From positions 62,001 to 126,000 of the forward strand of contig JBKHYJ010000128.1 in assembly GCA_046565505.1 (NCBI GenBank): a stretch of DNA of 64,000 bases, read 5' to 3'. Origin of the DNA: JBKHYJ01 sp046565505. GTDB lineage: Bacteria; Acidobacteriota; Blastocatellia; UBA7656. This document shows positions 1-9,098 of this stretch, piece by piece. A program made the position numbers and the translations under genes. The stretch's first letter is position 1. Each line of letters starts with the position of its first letter. A model generated the notes under the pieces. That model was not told where the DNA came from and made no database searches. It was given only the letters and a program-made list of their open reading frames with translations.

Positions 1-126
1 CGGCCCATGATGTGGGGCCGCGCGCAACGCGGATTCGGGGCACTGCGCTCAGGGGGGAGACTCGGCAGCGAGCGTCTTATTTTACCACCGATTGCCTGGC
101 GCTGAATCCTAAATCCTGAATCCCGG

Positions 127-1407
127 CTATTGTTCTTTTATTGTGAAATCGTCGAACCAGATCGTGCCCTGCGTCGGCTCGTCGTAGCTGAATTTCGGCT
201 TCCGCTTGACCGATACGAGCACCGGGGACGCGCTCACAGTATTGTACCTGGGGGCAACGAATTCGACCGCGAGCAGTTTCCAGTCGTTCGAGCCTGCGGC
301 CACGGGCTCGGAGGCGGCGACCCAGTTTGAAGCGTTATCCGTCACGACCACCCGCGGGCCTTCGGGCGTGACCAGCCCTTCGCTCTTCGCGTAACACTCA
401 AGCCTGTAGCGCGCGCCCGGTCGAAGCACGACCAACTGCTTGATCTCGCCGTCGAGCTTCGTCGTATCGCGCCCGAGGAAATCTACGCGCAAGGACCGCG
501 CTCCCGTGCGCGCGTGCCCGCCATCAAAGCTCAGGCGCGCATACTCGCTACGGCCGAACGTCCAGTCGAACTGGGGGAAGTTCTTTAAGAGGTCCGCCTC
601 GAACCCGCCGTTCCAGATGAGCTGCGGCTGCGCGTCGCCTTCGGCGACCAGGCCCGCCCAAAGCTCGCGTGCCAGGTCCGCCTGCCCCGCGTTGATAAGT
701 GACGTGAGCACCGCCGCGGTCTCGGCGGCCGCGAGCCGCGCCGGGCGGTCAACACTTCGGAAGACGTTCGACGCCTCCGCCATGCGCGATTTGCTGACGA
801 GAAACTGGGCGAGCGCGAGGCGGGATTTCGGGTCCGCCCCCGCGACGGTCTCCACCGCCTCGAAGTTGCCGCGCGAGGCGCGCCATATCAGATCGAGCGT
901 ACCCGGCAGCAGCGCGGGGTTGGCGGCGGCTGCCACGCGGAACTCGTCGAGCGAAGCGACGAGCTTACCTTCCCTGAGCATCACGTTAGCCAGACGCCAG
1001 TGAACGTCTCTGTCGTTGGGGGCTAGCGCGAGCGCGGCCTTGAGCGCCTCCTCGGCCGCCACCCGATCGCCTTTCGCTTCCCTGACGGCGGAGAGTATTA
1101 ACCGGAAGCGGTAATCGTTCGGCGATAAGTTGATGGCGCGCAGCGCATGGAATTCGGCGCGGTCGAGGTCGCGGTCGGTCTCGGCCATCTCGGCCTCGGC
1201 GTAGCGCGCGTTCAGGCGGGCCGAGTTCGGGAAATATTCCAGGGGCGCAGCGAGCATGCCGCGCGACACGCCGAGCCGATTATCCGAGAGCGTCCCTACG
1301 ACGAACCTGGAGATTATGACCGCCATCAGGAGCGAGCACACGCCGAGCGCGGCGGCTATGAAAGCAACCTTGCGCGCGAAATTCTTCAGCTCTAATTCTA
1401 ATAACAT
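127..1407 (-). CDS. Membrane-anchored TPR protein with C-terminal carbohydrate-binding-like domain
   Basis: 426 aa. One hydrophobic segment at about residues 14-36 follows a short N-terminus, so the protein is probably anchored in the inner membrane with the rest outside. Residues ~60-170 hold degenerate TPR helices (LSPNDYRFR, LAPNDRDVHWRLANVMLREG). Residues ~265-426 look like a beta-sandwich of the CBM4/9 kind, opening with WNGGFEADL and closing with GTIWFDDFTI, the usual first and last strands of that fold. The role is unknown; in Acidobacteria similar TPR/CBM proteins are often near polysaccharide assembly genes (general knowledge, not shown here). It reads away from a ~950-base gene-free stretch that carries a possible minus-strand promoter. 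The 126 bases beyond its stop contain only a small inverted repeat (1-20). Confidence 0.8.
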   Translation of the reverse strand: MLLELELKNFARKVAFIAAALGVCSLLMAVIISRFVVGTLSDNRLGVSRGMLAAPLEYFPNSARLNARYAEAEMAETDRDLDRAEFHALRAINLSPNDYRFRLILSAVREAKGDRVAAEEALKAALALAPNDRDVHWRLANVMLREGKLVASLDEFRVAAAANPALLPGTLDLIWRASRGNFEAVETVAGADPKSRLALAQFLVSKSRMAEASNVFRSVDRPARLAAAETAAVLTSLINAGQADLARELWAGLVAEGDAQPQLIWNGGFEADLLKNFPQFDWTFGRSEYARLSFDGGHARTGARSLRVDFLGRDTTKLDGEIKQLVVLRPGARYRLECYAKSEGLVTPEGPRVVVTDNASNWVAASEPVAAGSNDWKLLAVEFVAPRYNTVSASPVLVSVKRKPKFSYDEPTQGTIWFDDFTIKEQ

Positions 1408-1767
1408 GCTCAGCCGCGCTTAATATCGCGCGGGGTTTCGCGCAGGCTCCGCCCCGGGATATTTAAGCCCATCAGGGAAGCCGCACACGGCGACAGTCGA
1501 CGTACCAGCTACTAATCTCTCGGCCCGTATATTTACGTGAGATAGTGAGGCCTAGAATAACAACCAAACTCGTCCCCCGGCGGAACGGCACGCAGGCATG
1601 TGACGGGGCCTTTTATTAATTTAATTTCCAGGCGGTCTCCGCGCGTCTGCGCCTTTAGGGTGGGGCTTGAAACGCATTTCAAATAAACCACTCTTGCGTT
1701 CACACCGGGCTTCCTACGGTGCTCAAAATAAAACATAAAAAGAATACCGTAAGCGTAAGCGTCAGAA

Positions 1768-1797
1768 AGCATACTGTGGCATTTACAATATTGTCAA
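1768..1797 (-). promoter_or_regulatory. Candidate sigma70-type promoter upstream of the TPR gene
   Basis: On the minus strand a perfect TTGACA (1797-1792) is followed after 18 bases by TATGCT (1773-1768), which matches four of six -10 positions. Transcription would run towards the TPR gene starting at 1407, giving a leader of about 350 bases. Prediction from pattern only. Confidence 0.35.
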
Positions 1798-2243
1798 CAC
1801 ACTGTAAAGCCGGTTCATCCCCTGCGAAAATAGAAGCCACCGTCTCTGCTTTCAAATGGCCCGCTTCAGCGCGATCTCATTTTGATCCCTTGCGGCGAAG
1901 CCCCGCTTCATGGCCTTCGGCGCACCGGGGAGCGCGTGTGCATAATCAGCCGAATGAATAACCGCTTTCCCCTCCCCGCCGCTATTGGAAGGCCGACAAT
2001 TTGATTCCGTCATTATCTTTCTGTGAGTGCGCTGGTACATCGCCAGCGAAATCAGCTTAGGCGGGCCGGGAATGCCGCGGTAGCAATAAGCGGGGGCGGG
2101 CTAGCACATAAGATCAAGAACGGATAAGTTCGATGCGCGGGGGCCGAGGCCGGGGCGAGCGCGGGTACAGGACTTATGGCGGACCGTTGTGACGGCGTAG
2201 GCTCAGTTGCAACATAGGGCGCTCCGGGTCTCCCGCCCGGTCT

Positions 2244-2264
2244 GCACCGCCCCTGGGGCGGTGC
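2244..2264. terminator. GC-rich hairpin downstream of the kelch oxidase gene
   Basis: GCACCGCC and GGCGGTGC form an 8-bp perfect stem around CCTGG, and the inner C/G bases could extend it. It lies about 95 bases beyond the stop of the minus-strand gene at 2360. No U-tract follows on the minus strand, so a terminator role is only tentative. Confidence 0.25.
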
Positions 2265-2359
2265 GTCCTTACCTTCTTGCGGAACTCAATGGCCCTGAAG
2301 CTCAGGTCAACTCGTAATCACGAAGTATCATCTTAATGAGCGCGAGGACCACCTTGATT

Positions 2360-4273
2360 CTATGGTTGGGAGAACCTGTTCCGGTACTCGGCAGAGTGTA
2401 TGAACCCCTTGATCAGGGCAGTTTCATCCCGTGTTGAGTTCAGATAGTTCAGCGATGCGCTGTACTGATCGGGGTCCGGCTCTCGCCTCAAGAAGACTAG
2501 ATAACATTGCCGGACAAACTCCTGGTTATACTCAGGCGTTCCGGGGTTTGCCAGGGCTGGTTTGTTACGCCTGAACTCGGCCGAATCCATGAAAGATCTG
2601 GCAGTAACGCCACGATTATTTATCAAGCACTGTTGATCATTTCCGCACTGATCTATGTAACTCATCCAGCCGTTCCAGCCGCCCTGGTCGGGCTCGCGGC
2701 CGAGCACGTCGTAGTACAGTTGCCTGACGAAAAATCGCTGATCGTCTATTGAGTTGGTCGCGGACGCGGGGCTGCGGACCTGAACGATCTGGGCCACGGA
2801 GGGCACTCCGTTGCCGTTGAGTATGAACAGCATGTAATACCCCGGCGGGCAAAGGTTCCCGCTGCCGGGCGCGCGGACGCTTAAGCCGCCGGGCGTCTGT
2901 CTATAACTCAGTATGTTGATTCGCTGACTTTGATTAAAGGCGTGTGTTACAGAAGAGAGCCGAATCAACGTGACTTTTGTGATGCGGGTCGCGTCAGGCG
3001 TGCCGATAAAGAATTGGTGCCCATGAGTGACGGCCGCAGGTGAGGAGGTGATTGAAGGGCGCGGCCCCTTGAACAGATAAGGGGGCGAGTAGATTTCGGC
3101 GTCCGGGTGATCCGTGTCTCTCGCGTTCGGTGATGGGGGCTGGCCGCCGCCCGCGCAAAGAACTCTGCCGTCCGGCAACAGTAGCGCTGTCGAATGGTAC
3201 AGCCGCATCACCTGCATGCTGGACATGGTAGACCAGGCCTCCGTAGATGGGTCCCACATCTCGGCGGCCAATACCGCCTTGGTCGCGTTGTTAAAGCCAG
3301 GGCTGCTTGAGCCGCCTGTTACTAGAACTTTGCCGTCAGGTAAAAGGGTCGCGTTCATCTGCCTGCGGTCGAACGCCATAGGGCTTACGAATCGCCACTC
3401 CGGGTTTTGGCTGCTTATGTTAATGACTTCGGCGGTGTTTGTAGGTGCGCCGCCGCCCGCAATCAGCACTTTGCCGTCATCATACATCACGGATGAGCCA
3501 TAATCGCGGAAGCCATAATTACTTGCCGGCCCATTCTCCCATCGGCCGGTCCCCGAAGTAGTCAGAAAGAACGTGGATTGATCCGGCCCCGCGTCGAAGA
3601 CTTTGCCGTCAGGCGCGAGCAGCATCCAGGGGTAAAGTTGTATACCCATCTGCGCGCCGGTGAGCGAGCGCCACCCGCCCGATGTTTGCCACACTTGCGG
3701 TAGCGTGTTAAAGCCTTGCTCACCGTCTATGTGGCCCGAAACGACGAGCGTCTCTCCATTGCCGAGCGCGCAGGTGGTCGGATACCAGCGGCCCGCATTC
3801 ATATCGGAAGCGCGCGACCAGGTGTTGGTGTTCGGGTCGAAGATGTTAGTGTGCGGCTCGCCGACTCCGTTCTCGAAATGATGCCCGCCGGTAACCAGCA
3901 GCCTGCCATCGGGCAGAAAAGAATGGCCGCTACAAAACATGTGCGTATACGGATTAAATATCTGTGTGAACCCGTTCGTAGCGGGGTCCCAAAGGTAAGT
4001 CTGTGTCGTAAGCTCCGAATCCTTCCTTGCCCAGGTCAACACCTTGCCGTTAGGCAGCAGGTGAGTGTGGATTGCCACTAAGGGCCACTGCATGACCGGC
4101 GACCATTGCCCGACTACGGACGGGTCAGATTGCAAAGCTCTGTTCGTGGAAGCGTTCGCGGCAGGTGCAGGATTAGTCGCCAAGCTTCCAAACGCGAATA
4201 CGATTGTAATGTAAAGGGCAAGGTGTCTTACGCTTGCCCGCATGACCGAGACTGAGCGAGTAAAGTACGTCAT
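2360..4273 (-). CDS. Exported kelch/galactose-oxidase-like protein with DUF1929 and DUF4214 domains
   Basis: 637 aa. The N-terminus has a signal peptide (hydrophobic residues ~16-32, Ala-rich cleavage area near 36-42). Kelch-type blades fill residues ~55-400, marked by repeats of LLPDGKVLVTGG. The LYHS motif (Tyr359-His360) and the His in SVTHAF (His444) correspond to copper ligands of galactose or glyoxal oxidases; Cys168 (WYPTTC) and Tyr214 (LYPW) are plausible partners for the Cys-Tyr cofactor (inference). Residues ~400-500 are the DUF1929 Ig-like cap. Residues ~510-637 carry two DUF4214 units (LYYDVLGREPDQGG, CYLVFLRREPDPDQ), a module common in S-layer or secreted proteins. Likely a secreted alcohol or aldehyde oxidase. 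Start is the first ATG; Met11 is an alternative. A SCO-type copper chaperone lies upstream in the same orientation, fitting a copper enzyme. Confidence 0.85.
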   Translation of the reverse strand: MTYFTRSVSVMRASVRHLALYITIVFAFGSLATNPAPAANASTNRALQSDPSVVGQWSPVMQWPLVAIHTHLLPNGKVLTWARKDSELTTQTYLWDPATNGFTQIFNPYTHMFCSGHSFLPDGRLLVTGGHHFENGVGEPHTNIFDPNTNTWSRASDMNAGRWYPTTCALGNGETLVVSGHIDGEQGFNTLPQVWQTSGGWRSLTGAQMGIQLYPWMLLAPDGKVFDAGPDQSTFFLTTSGTGRWENGPASNYGFRDYGSSVMYDDGKVLIAGGGAPTNTAEVINISSQNPEWRFVSPMAFDRRQMNATLLPDGKVLVTGGSSSPGFNNATKAVLAAEMWDPSTEAWSTMSSMQVMRLYHSTALLLPDGRVLCAGGGQPPSPNARDTDHPDAEIYSPPYLFKGPRPSITSSPAAVTHGHQFFIGTPDATRITKVTLIRLSSVTHAFNQSQRINILSYRQTPGGLSVRAPGSGNLCPPGYYMLFILNGNGVPSVAQIVQVRSPASATNSIDDQRFFVRQLYYDVLGREPDQGGWNGWMSYIDQCGNDQQCLINNRGVTARSFMDSAEFRRNKPALANPGTPEYNQEFVRQCYLVFLRREPDPDQYSASLNYLNSTRDETALIKGFIHSAEYRNRFSQP

Positions 4274-4376
4274 AGCAGGAAACTCCTCGAGGCTTTAGTT
4301 CGCCGACGCGCGCCGCATGAAATGATTGCGCTCAGACGCCGTGCTTCTGCGCGAGAGCACCGTGGCCAGGTTCTCG

Positions 4377-4400
4377 GATGAATCGGTGATGATTCATCCC
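4377..4400. promoter_or_regulatory. Perfect 9-bp inverted repeat, operator-like
   Basis: GGATGAATC and GATTCATCC flank a 6-base spacer (GGTGAT). The site is about 105 bases upstream of the kelch oxidase start and ~65 bases beyond the SCO gene stop. No U-tract follows on either strand, so a regulator-binding palindrome or a processing hairpin is as likely as a terminator. Confidence 0.3.
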
Positions 4401-4464
4401 TGTCTTATGGGCTATGCTGCTTGATGATTTGCCGAATAATTAAGAGCGAATCTGATTGTGATGG

Positions 4465-5250
4465 CTAATCATGTTTCACCGAAGTATCATTGCCGGGGCC
4501 ATTCTTAATGTCATCGAAATACTTCATAATCGCCCGCGGTTCCGCCAGCCCGTAAGCGCGAAACCTCACGCCCTGATCGTCATCTACTATGAGCAGGAAT
4601 GGAGAATGCTCCTCCGTGCCTGAAACGTCCCCGGCGATGGCCTGGAGCAGCCGGTCCATTTCTGATTTCCGACCTGTCACGAAGGTCCAGCCCGCTTTAG
4701 CGCCGAACCTTTCTCCCCATGCTTTGAGGCGTTCGGGGGTATCTACGAGCGGGTCCGTGGTGACCGAGATTAGAAAAACGTCTCTCCCCAAGCGATCACC
4801 GAGCGCGGCCTGAAGCTTCGAGAAAGCCGCCCCCTGCAAGGGACAAATGTAAGTGCAGGAGGTGAAGATGAAATTGATGGCCGTCAGCCTTCCCTTAATA
4901 AGATCCCTATAGAAATGGAGCCTGTTACGATTTTGATCCACGACCTCTATATCCGGTATTAATATTTTTGTATTACCTTCTTTACGCGACGCCGCGACGG
5001 TTGAGTTTTTTTGATGGTTGGCATGAGGGCCGGGTGCCGAGCCGGGTTGTTGGGGCAGCGTCAGGCCCGCACACGACGCGGGCAGGGCGAAGGGCAAAAA
5101 AAGGAGCACCGTGTTAAGCATAAAAACTCGTGCGCTCGTATCTGCCGGACTGATCCTGATAAAATCCCGCATTCTGATCATTGCACTATTCTGAGATAAG
5201 TCTTGATAACTATTCCTAAAACCATGTTGGCGGTAATTGACGCCAGCCAT
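4465..5250 (-). CDS. SCO1/SenC-family copper chaperone / thioredoxin-fold protein
   Basis: 261 aa; the mature domain begins near residue 92. The SCO copper motif CTYIC (Cys132, Cys136) and the distal His215 (EEHSPFLL) are all present, so copper binding should be intact. A hydrophobic segment at ~residues 42-58 serves as signal peptide or anchor; Cys60 in LPASC is a poor lipobox. SCO proteins deliver copper to the CuA centre of cytochrome oxidases or act as periplasmic thiol reductases. The first ATG is 5250, but Met24 (5181) or Met27 would place the hydrophobic segment closer to the N-terminus and may be the true start. No oxidase subunit genes are nearby; the adjacent gene is a probable copper-radical oxidase. 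Confidence 0.88.
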   Translation of the reverse strand: MAGVNYRQHGFRNSYQDLSQNSAMIRMRDFIRISPADTSARVFMLNTVLLFLPFALPASCAGLTLPQQPGSAPGPHANHQKNSTVAASRKEGNTKILIPDIEVVDQNRNRLHFYRDLIKGRLTAINFIFTSCTYICPLQGAAFSKLQAALGDRLGRDVFLISVTTDPLVDTPERLKAWGERFGAKAGWTFVTGRKSEMDRLLQAIAGDVSGTEEHSPFLLIVDDDQGVRFRAYGLAEPRAIMKYFDDIKNGPGNDTSVKHD

Positions 5251-5529
5251 GCGGCATTGTGTACGGGTGTAGAGACCCGAAACCTCGACGAATTCAGGGC
5301 TCGTGTTACCCTGCTATAAAGTCATGACCGGGGGGCGCCCTCGGGACGCGGAGGAGCGCCCGCGATGCGAAAGTTATATTAATTCCTTATATAAACGTGA
5401 CAGATATCACAGTAAAGTTTAAACTGGATATGGTGCTGCTGCTCGTATGCGGGGCGGATACTATTCTGAAAAGGCTGCGAAGTCTTCATAGAAATCTCAA
5501 GTATTTATTAATAAATTCTAAAATCAGCT

Positions 5530-6657
5530 ATGAGCAAGCCAGCGAACCACCTGTATAAGTTCGGGCCTTTCCTCCTGGATGCGGCGGGCGACATGCTTTT
5601 ACGCAATGGCGAAGCCGTGCCCCTGACCCCGAAGGCGCTCAAGATACTGCTCATTCTTGTTCAAAACAGCAAGCAGGTAGTCGGGAAAGACGATTTAATG
5701 AGAGAAGTCTGGCCCGACACCTTTGTCGAAGAATCTAACCTTACTCAGCATATTTTCATGCTGCGCAGGACGCTGCGTTCGGGCGAGAATGGCGCGCATT
5801 ACATAGAGACTCTTCCGAAGCGCGGCTATCGTTTTAGCGCGAATGTGGTTGTCACTTCCCGCGAGAGTTATGGGCAGGATTTAGGAGCACAAGTCACACC
5901 ACCTCTCCAGGACGAAGGTACGCAAGTCGCCGCTGCCGCAGCTAAGGAGATAAATTCTGTGGTCGTGCTGCCGGTCGTTAATCTAAGCCAAGACTCCAAC
6001 GCCGAATATTTAACTGATGGACTCACGGAGAGCATGACCAAACTTCTTTCGCGCGTCCCCCGGTTGAGAGTGCTGGCGCTCGGTACAATCTTCCGCTACA
6101 AAGGGCCTGAAGTGGACCCTTTGAAAATCGGGCGTGAGCTTGGTGTGCGTGCCGTGCTGGCGGGGCAGGTAATTAAGGCGGCCGACAGGCTAATTATAAA
6201 GATAGAATTGATTGAAGTAGACAACGGTCTGCAAGTCTGGTGTGAGCAGTATGATCCTTTATCGACGGACACTCTTAAGACCCAGGAAGAGATTGTGCGA
6301 AGGCTTTCAGAGCGGTTGCGGCTGAAGATGACGGATTAAGAGTGGGAACAATTAGCGTAACGCTATGCGGATAACATTGAAGCCCATCACCTGTACCTGA
6401 AAGGCCGTCGTCGCCCGAGCAATTATTCTGCCAGTCGGGTCGAGAAGAGTATTGAATACTTTGAGCAGGCAATTAAGGTGGACCCTTTCTATGCCCCCGC
6501 TCAGGCGGGGCCGAGTGACGCTTATCTCGGGCCGCTAAGTCTATACCTCCCGCGTCGGAAAGCTACGCCAACAGCTAAAGCGGCAATGAAATCCATAGAG
6601 GCGGATGAATAGTTTGCCGAAGCTCGCACGGCGGAAGGCGCGATGAGACCTTACTAA
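5530..6657 (+). pseudogene. CadC/OmpR-type winged-helix regulator with FlgO-like and TPR parts, broken by in-frame stops
   Basis: The open part (5530-6339, 269 codons) has a winged-helix DNA-binding domain at residues ~8-105 (LTPKALKILLILVQN, LPKRGYRFSANV) and a TolB/FlgO-like domain at ~140-265 (SVVVLPVVNLS, LTDGLTESM). It ends at TAA 6337. The same frame then continues with clear family sequence: EWEQLA, stop, RYADNIEAHHLYLKGRR, TPR-like YFEQAIKVDPFYAPAQ, up to KSIEADE, stop (TAG 6610), FAEAR, and finally TAA 6655. Two internal stops sit where Glu and Lys are expected and no frameshift is needed, so this is a recently decayed and 3'-truncated gene. The first 269 codons could still be expressed as a short regulator. 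Confidence 0.75.
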
Positions 6658-6747
6658 AGGCATGACCGGTGAGTTCGGGGGCCGGGCTGTTTTCACGGCG
6701 ACGGTCTTGAAACATTCACCTGGAGCAATTACTATTTCTACCTTACC

Positions 6748-8004
6748 GTGATAAAGAATCAAAAACATAAGAACCTGAAAGCGCATACACCTTCATACGC
6801 GCGGCGGTCGCGCCCCGCGCGGCTCGCGGCGCGGGCATTGATTATCGCTATCGGCGCCACCTTGCTTGCCGCCCCTTCAAGCGCAAGCCCCGCGGGCACG
6901 TCTGTCACTTCGCCGGAGCTTGCCATAGATATGACGCGGCGGGATTTCGGCGAGGTCTTCGTAGGCGAAGAGCTTGACCAAATCTTCACCGTGAGAAACG
7001 TCGGGACGGCCCCGCTGGAGCTTGCGAATAAGGCGCTCGCCGCGCGCCCTGACGCGCCCCCACGGCCTGCGGCCGCGGGCCCGGCCGACCTGCGTAATGT
7101 CGCGATCAATTATTTGAAGCCGGCCCCCACGGTTAAGAGGCTCGCCGCCCCGACCTGATGCGCCCACACTGACTTTTATTTCGAGAAAGTCATCCAGCCT
7201 GGTCAGGCCGGCATCATTCGAGTAACAACCACCATAACGGAGGTCGGCCCGCTCGAGCACAGCCACGAGCTTTCGACGAACGACCCTCGCCACCCCGTCG
7301 TCAAGGTGACGGTCGCCGCCACGGCCAAGCCGCTCCCGGATTTCGTCAAGCGCATCAGTAACGCCGACGCGGCGCACGGCGAAAAGGTCGGCTCGTTTAA
7401 CGTGTGGCCCACGGCACACCCTTCCGTCACGGTCGAGCGCGGCGAGCGGCTCATGACTTCGCTCAGGATCAGGCCCGTCGCGGCGGACGGCGGCGGCTTG
7501 AGATTGGGCGCGGCAGGCGACTCCGTTAAGTTAAGGCGCGAGACGAATGGGAACGGCTACTGGCTCGATATAGCAATAGAGCCCGCGGCCGACGGGTCCC
7601 CGCGCACGGTCCCCATCGCCTTGCAGACGAGCGACCCGCCGGGCGATTTGAATATCCAACTGACCGTCAACGTCCAGGCCGAAAACCTGATCCCGACGCC
7701 GCGCCAGCTCGACCTCGGCGAAGTCTCGATAGCTGACCTGCGGGGCGGCGCGCGAAAAGTCGGCAGGGTAGGCGTGAGGAAACTGGTGGGCACATTCCGC
7801 ATCAAGGCCGTGTCGTCAACGCTAGGGTTCCTGAAGCTGGAACAGCAGGCGATAGTCGAGGGCAGCAACTATCTCATTCGCGCTTACGTTGACCTGGCGA
7901 AGCTTCCGAAGGTGGGGGCTTATAACGGGGTCTTGCAGGTGGAGACGGACGACTCGCAGGTTCCGCGCCTCGAAGTGCCTGTCAAAATAGTGTTGAAACA
8001 GTAA
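6748..8004 (+). CDS. Exported DUF1573/ASH-like protein interrupted by one in-frame TGA
   Basis: Two same-frame open stretches (6748-7158 and 7159-8004) make one 418-codon gene with a single TGA at 7156-7158. The N-terminus (GTG start) has a signal peptide (hydrophobic ~residues 28-42, then AAPSSASPA). Residues ~55-190 form a DUF1573/HYDIN-like beta domain: DFGEVFVGEELDQIFTVRN before the TGA and VIQPGQAGIIRVTTTI plus STNDPRHPVVKV after it. A second and third beta domain follow (QLDLGEVSIADLRG). The TGA lies at or beside the CGC(T) Cys motif of this family. Coding character is strong on both sides. Nonsense mutation, sequence error or UGA recoding all remain possible. Function is unknown; such domains are usually periplasmic or surface binding modules. 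Confidence 0.6.
7156..7192 (+). promoter_or_regulatory. In-frame TGA followed by a SECIS-like hairpin
   Basis: Eleven bases after the TGA a perfect 7-bp stem forms: TGACTTT (7170-7176) with AAAGTCA (7186-7192), loop 7177-7185 (TATTTCGAG). The spacing resembles that of bacterial selenocysteine insertion elements, but the loop lacks the G expected in its first two positions. Treat as a hypothesis. Confidence 0.2.
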
Positions 8005-8217
8005 GCGGAAACCGGAAAGCAACCGCGGGAATGATGAATACGGAATAAGCCCGAGAACTTTGCGCCGATCCGCCCGGTCAGACTTCCGGGTCAACTCGCC
8101 GACTTTTGATTCAAACCGGACTTGGCGCGCGACACCAGGCCGGGGCTCAAAATGCCGATCATTCGCGCGCCCTTCTGCCCGGCGCCGGCCTTCTGATTTC
8201 GGCCTTCCTGCCGCGCA

Positions 8218-8856
8218 CTACTGCTGCTGCTGTTCGCTTTTCTCTTCGGCGCGCTCGATCTTCTTTCTAAGGGCTTCGACCTGGGTGCGGAGGCGGTTGG
8301 CCTGCGTTTGCAGTTCCGCGATGCGCTGCTGGTAAAGCGACTGCTGGTTCTTCACGTCCTCAAGCGAGCGCTGGTATTCGGCCCGCAGCGCGGCTTCGGC
8401 CTCGTCGCGCCGCAGCCCGCCGCGGAGCATCACTTCCTGCTGAATATTCCTCATGCGCCGCTGAATGTCTTGCTCGCGCGAGTCCAGGTCCGTCTTGCGC
8501 TCCATCGCGGCGTCAAGTTTTTCTTCCACCTTAGCCAGCCGCTCCTCGTAGAGCAGAAGCTCCATTGTCTGCGAGTTTCGCTCAGTCGTCCGCCGCAGGA
8601 GTTTCACCTCGCCGGCGAGCGAATCGATCTGTGTAGAGAGCTTGGTGATGGCGAGGCGCATCGCCTCGTCCGAATTTAGGGGAGCGCGGTCCTGCCCGGG
8701 GGCGTCGGCCGGGTCCGCCGTCGTTTTCTGCGCGGGGCGGGAGGGCCGAGGCCTCTCCGCGGGGGGTTGCTTTGTCGGCTCTTGCCCGAGCGCCGCCGCG
8801 GTCATCGCGATAATGAACAACCCCGAAAGCAATGCAGTGACTCGTACTGACTTCAT
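8218..8856 (-). CDS. Exported coiled-coil protein
   Basis: 212 aa. Signal peptide at residues 1-24 (hydrophobic core LLSGLFIIAMTAAALG, cleavage near ALGQ). A Pro-rich linker (~25-60) follows, then a long charged helix with heptad character from ~65 to the end (LSTQIDSLAGEVKLLRR, LRTQVEALRKKIERAEEK) ending in polyglutamine. It probably forms a periplasmic rod or tether; no family recognised. It is transcribed away from the STAND gene, sharing a 242-base divergent region. Confidence 0.75.
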   Translation of the reverse strand: MKSVRVTALLSGLFIIAMTAAALGQEPTKQPPAERPRPSRPAQKTTADPADAPGQDRAPLNSDEAMRLAITKLSTQIDSLAGEVKLLRRTTERNSQTMELLLYEERLAKVEEKLDAAMERKTDLDSREQDIQRRMRNIQQEVMLRGGLRRDEAEAALRAEYQRSLEDVKNQQSLYQQRIAELQTQANRLRTQVEALRKKIERAEEKSEQQQQ

Positions 8857-9098
8857 TACGGTTCGCTCCTTTGGGGGTTCAGAACGTTTACAGAACCACC
8901 CACGAATCCATCAGGTTTTTAGCATTGTTTTAGGTGGCATGCAATATGTTCGGGGGGCGTGGTTTTTGCTCACGCGTGCCCTGTGCTACAATCTGCCCGC
9001 ATCGTTAAGCGGTTCTAATCAGGGCTTCACCTTTCAAATCGAACGCATTAATTAATGTCTGGTTTGAGGCGTTACAACCTTCAAGGGGTGAGTTCTTA

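Larger units (their letters stand above)
1408..2359. other. Gene-free stretch of ~950 bases
   Basis: No ORF here has convincing coding character; the short ones have mixed composition and no recognisable motif. The part around 1550-1830 is clearly AT-richer than the surroundings (runs such as TTTTATTAATTTAATTT and AAAATAAAACATAAAAAG), as expected of a promoter or leader region. It holds a minus-strand sigma70-like promoter candidate at 1768-1797 and a short GC hairpin at 2244-2264. It could serve as a long leader for the TPR gene or encode a small RNA. Confidence 0.5.

Noticed and set aside
1533..1772. 79-codon minus-strand ORF in the long gap
   Set aside because: Its ATG overlaps the -10 element of the promoter candidate, there is no ribosome-binding site, and composition is non-coding-like.
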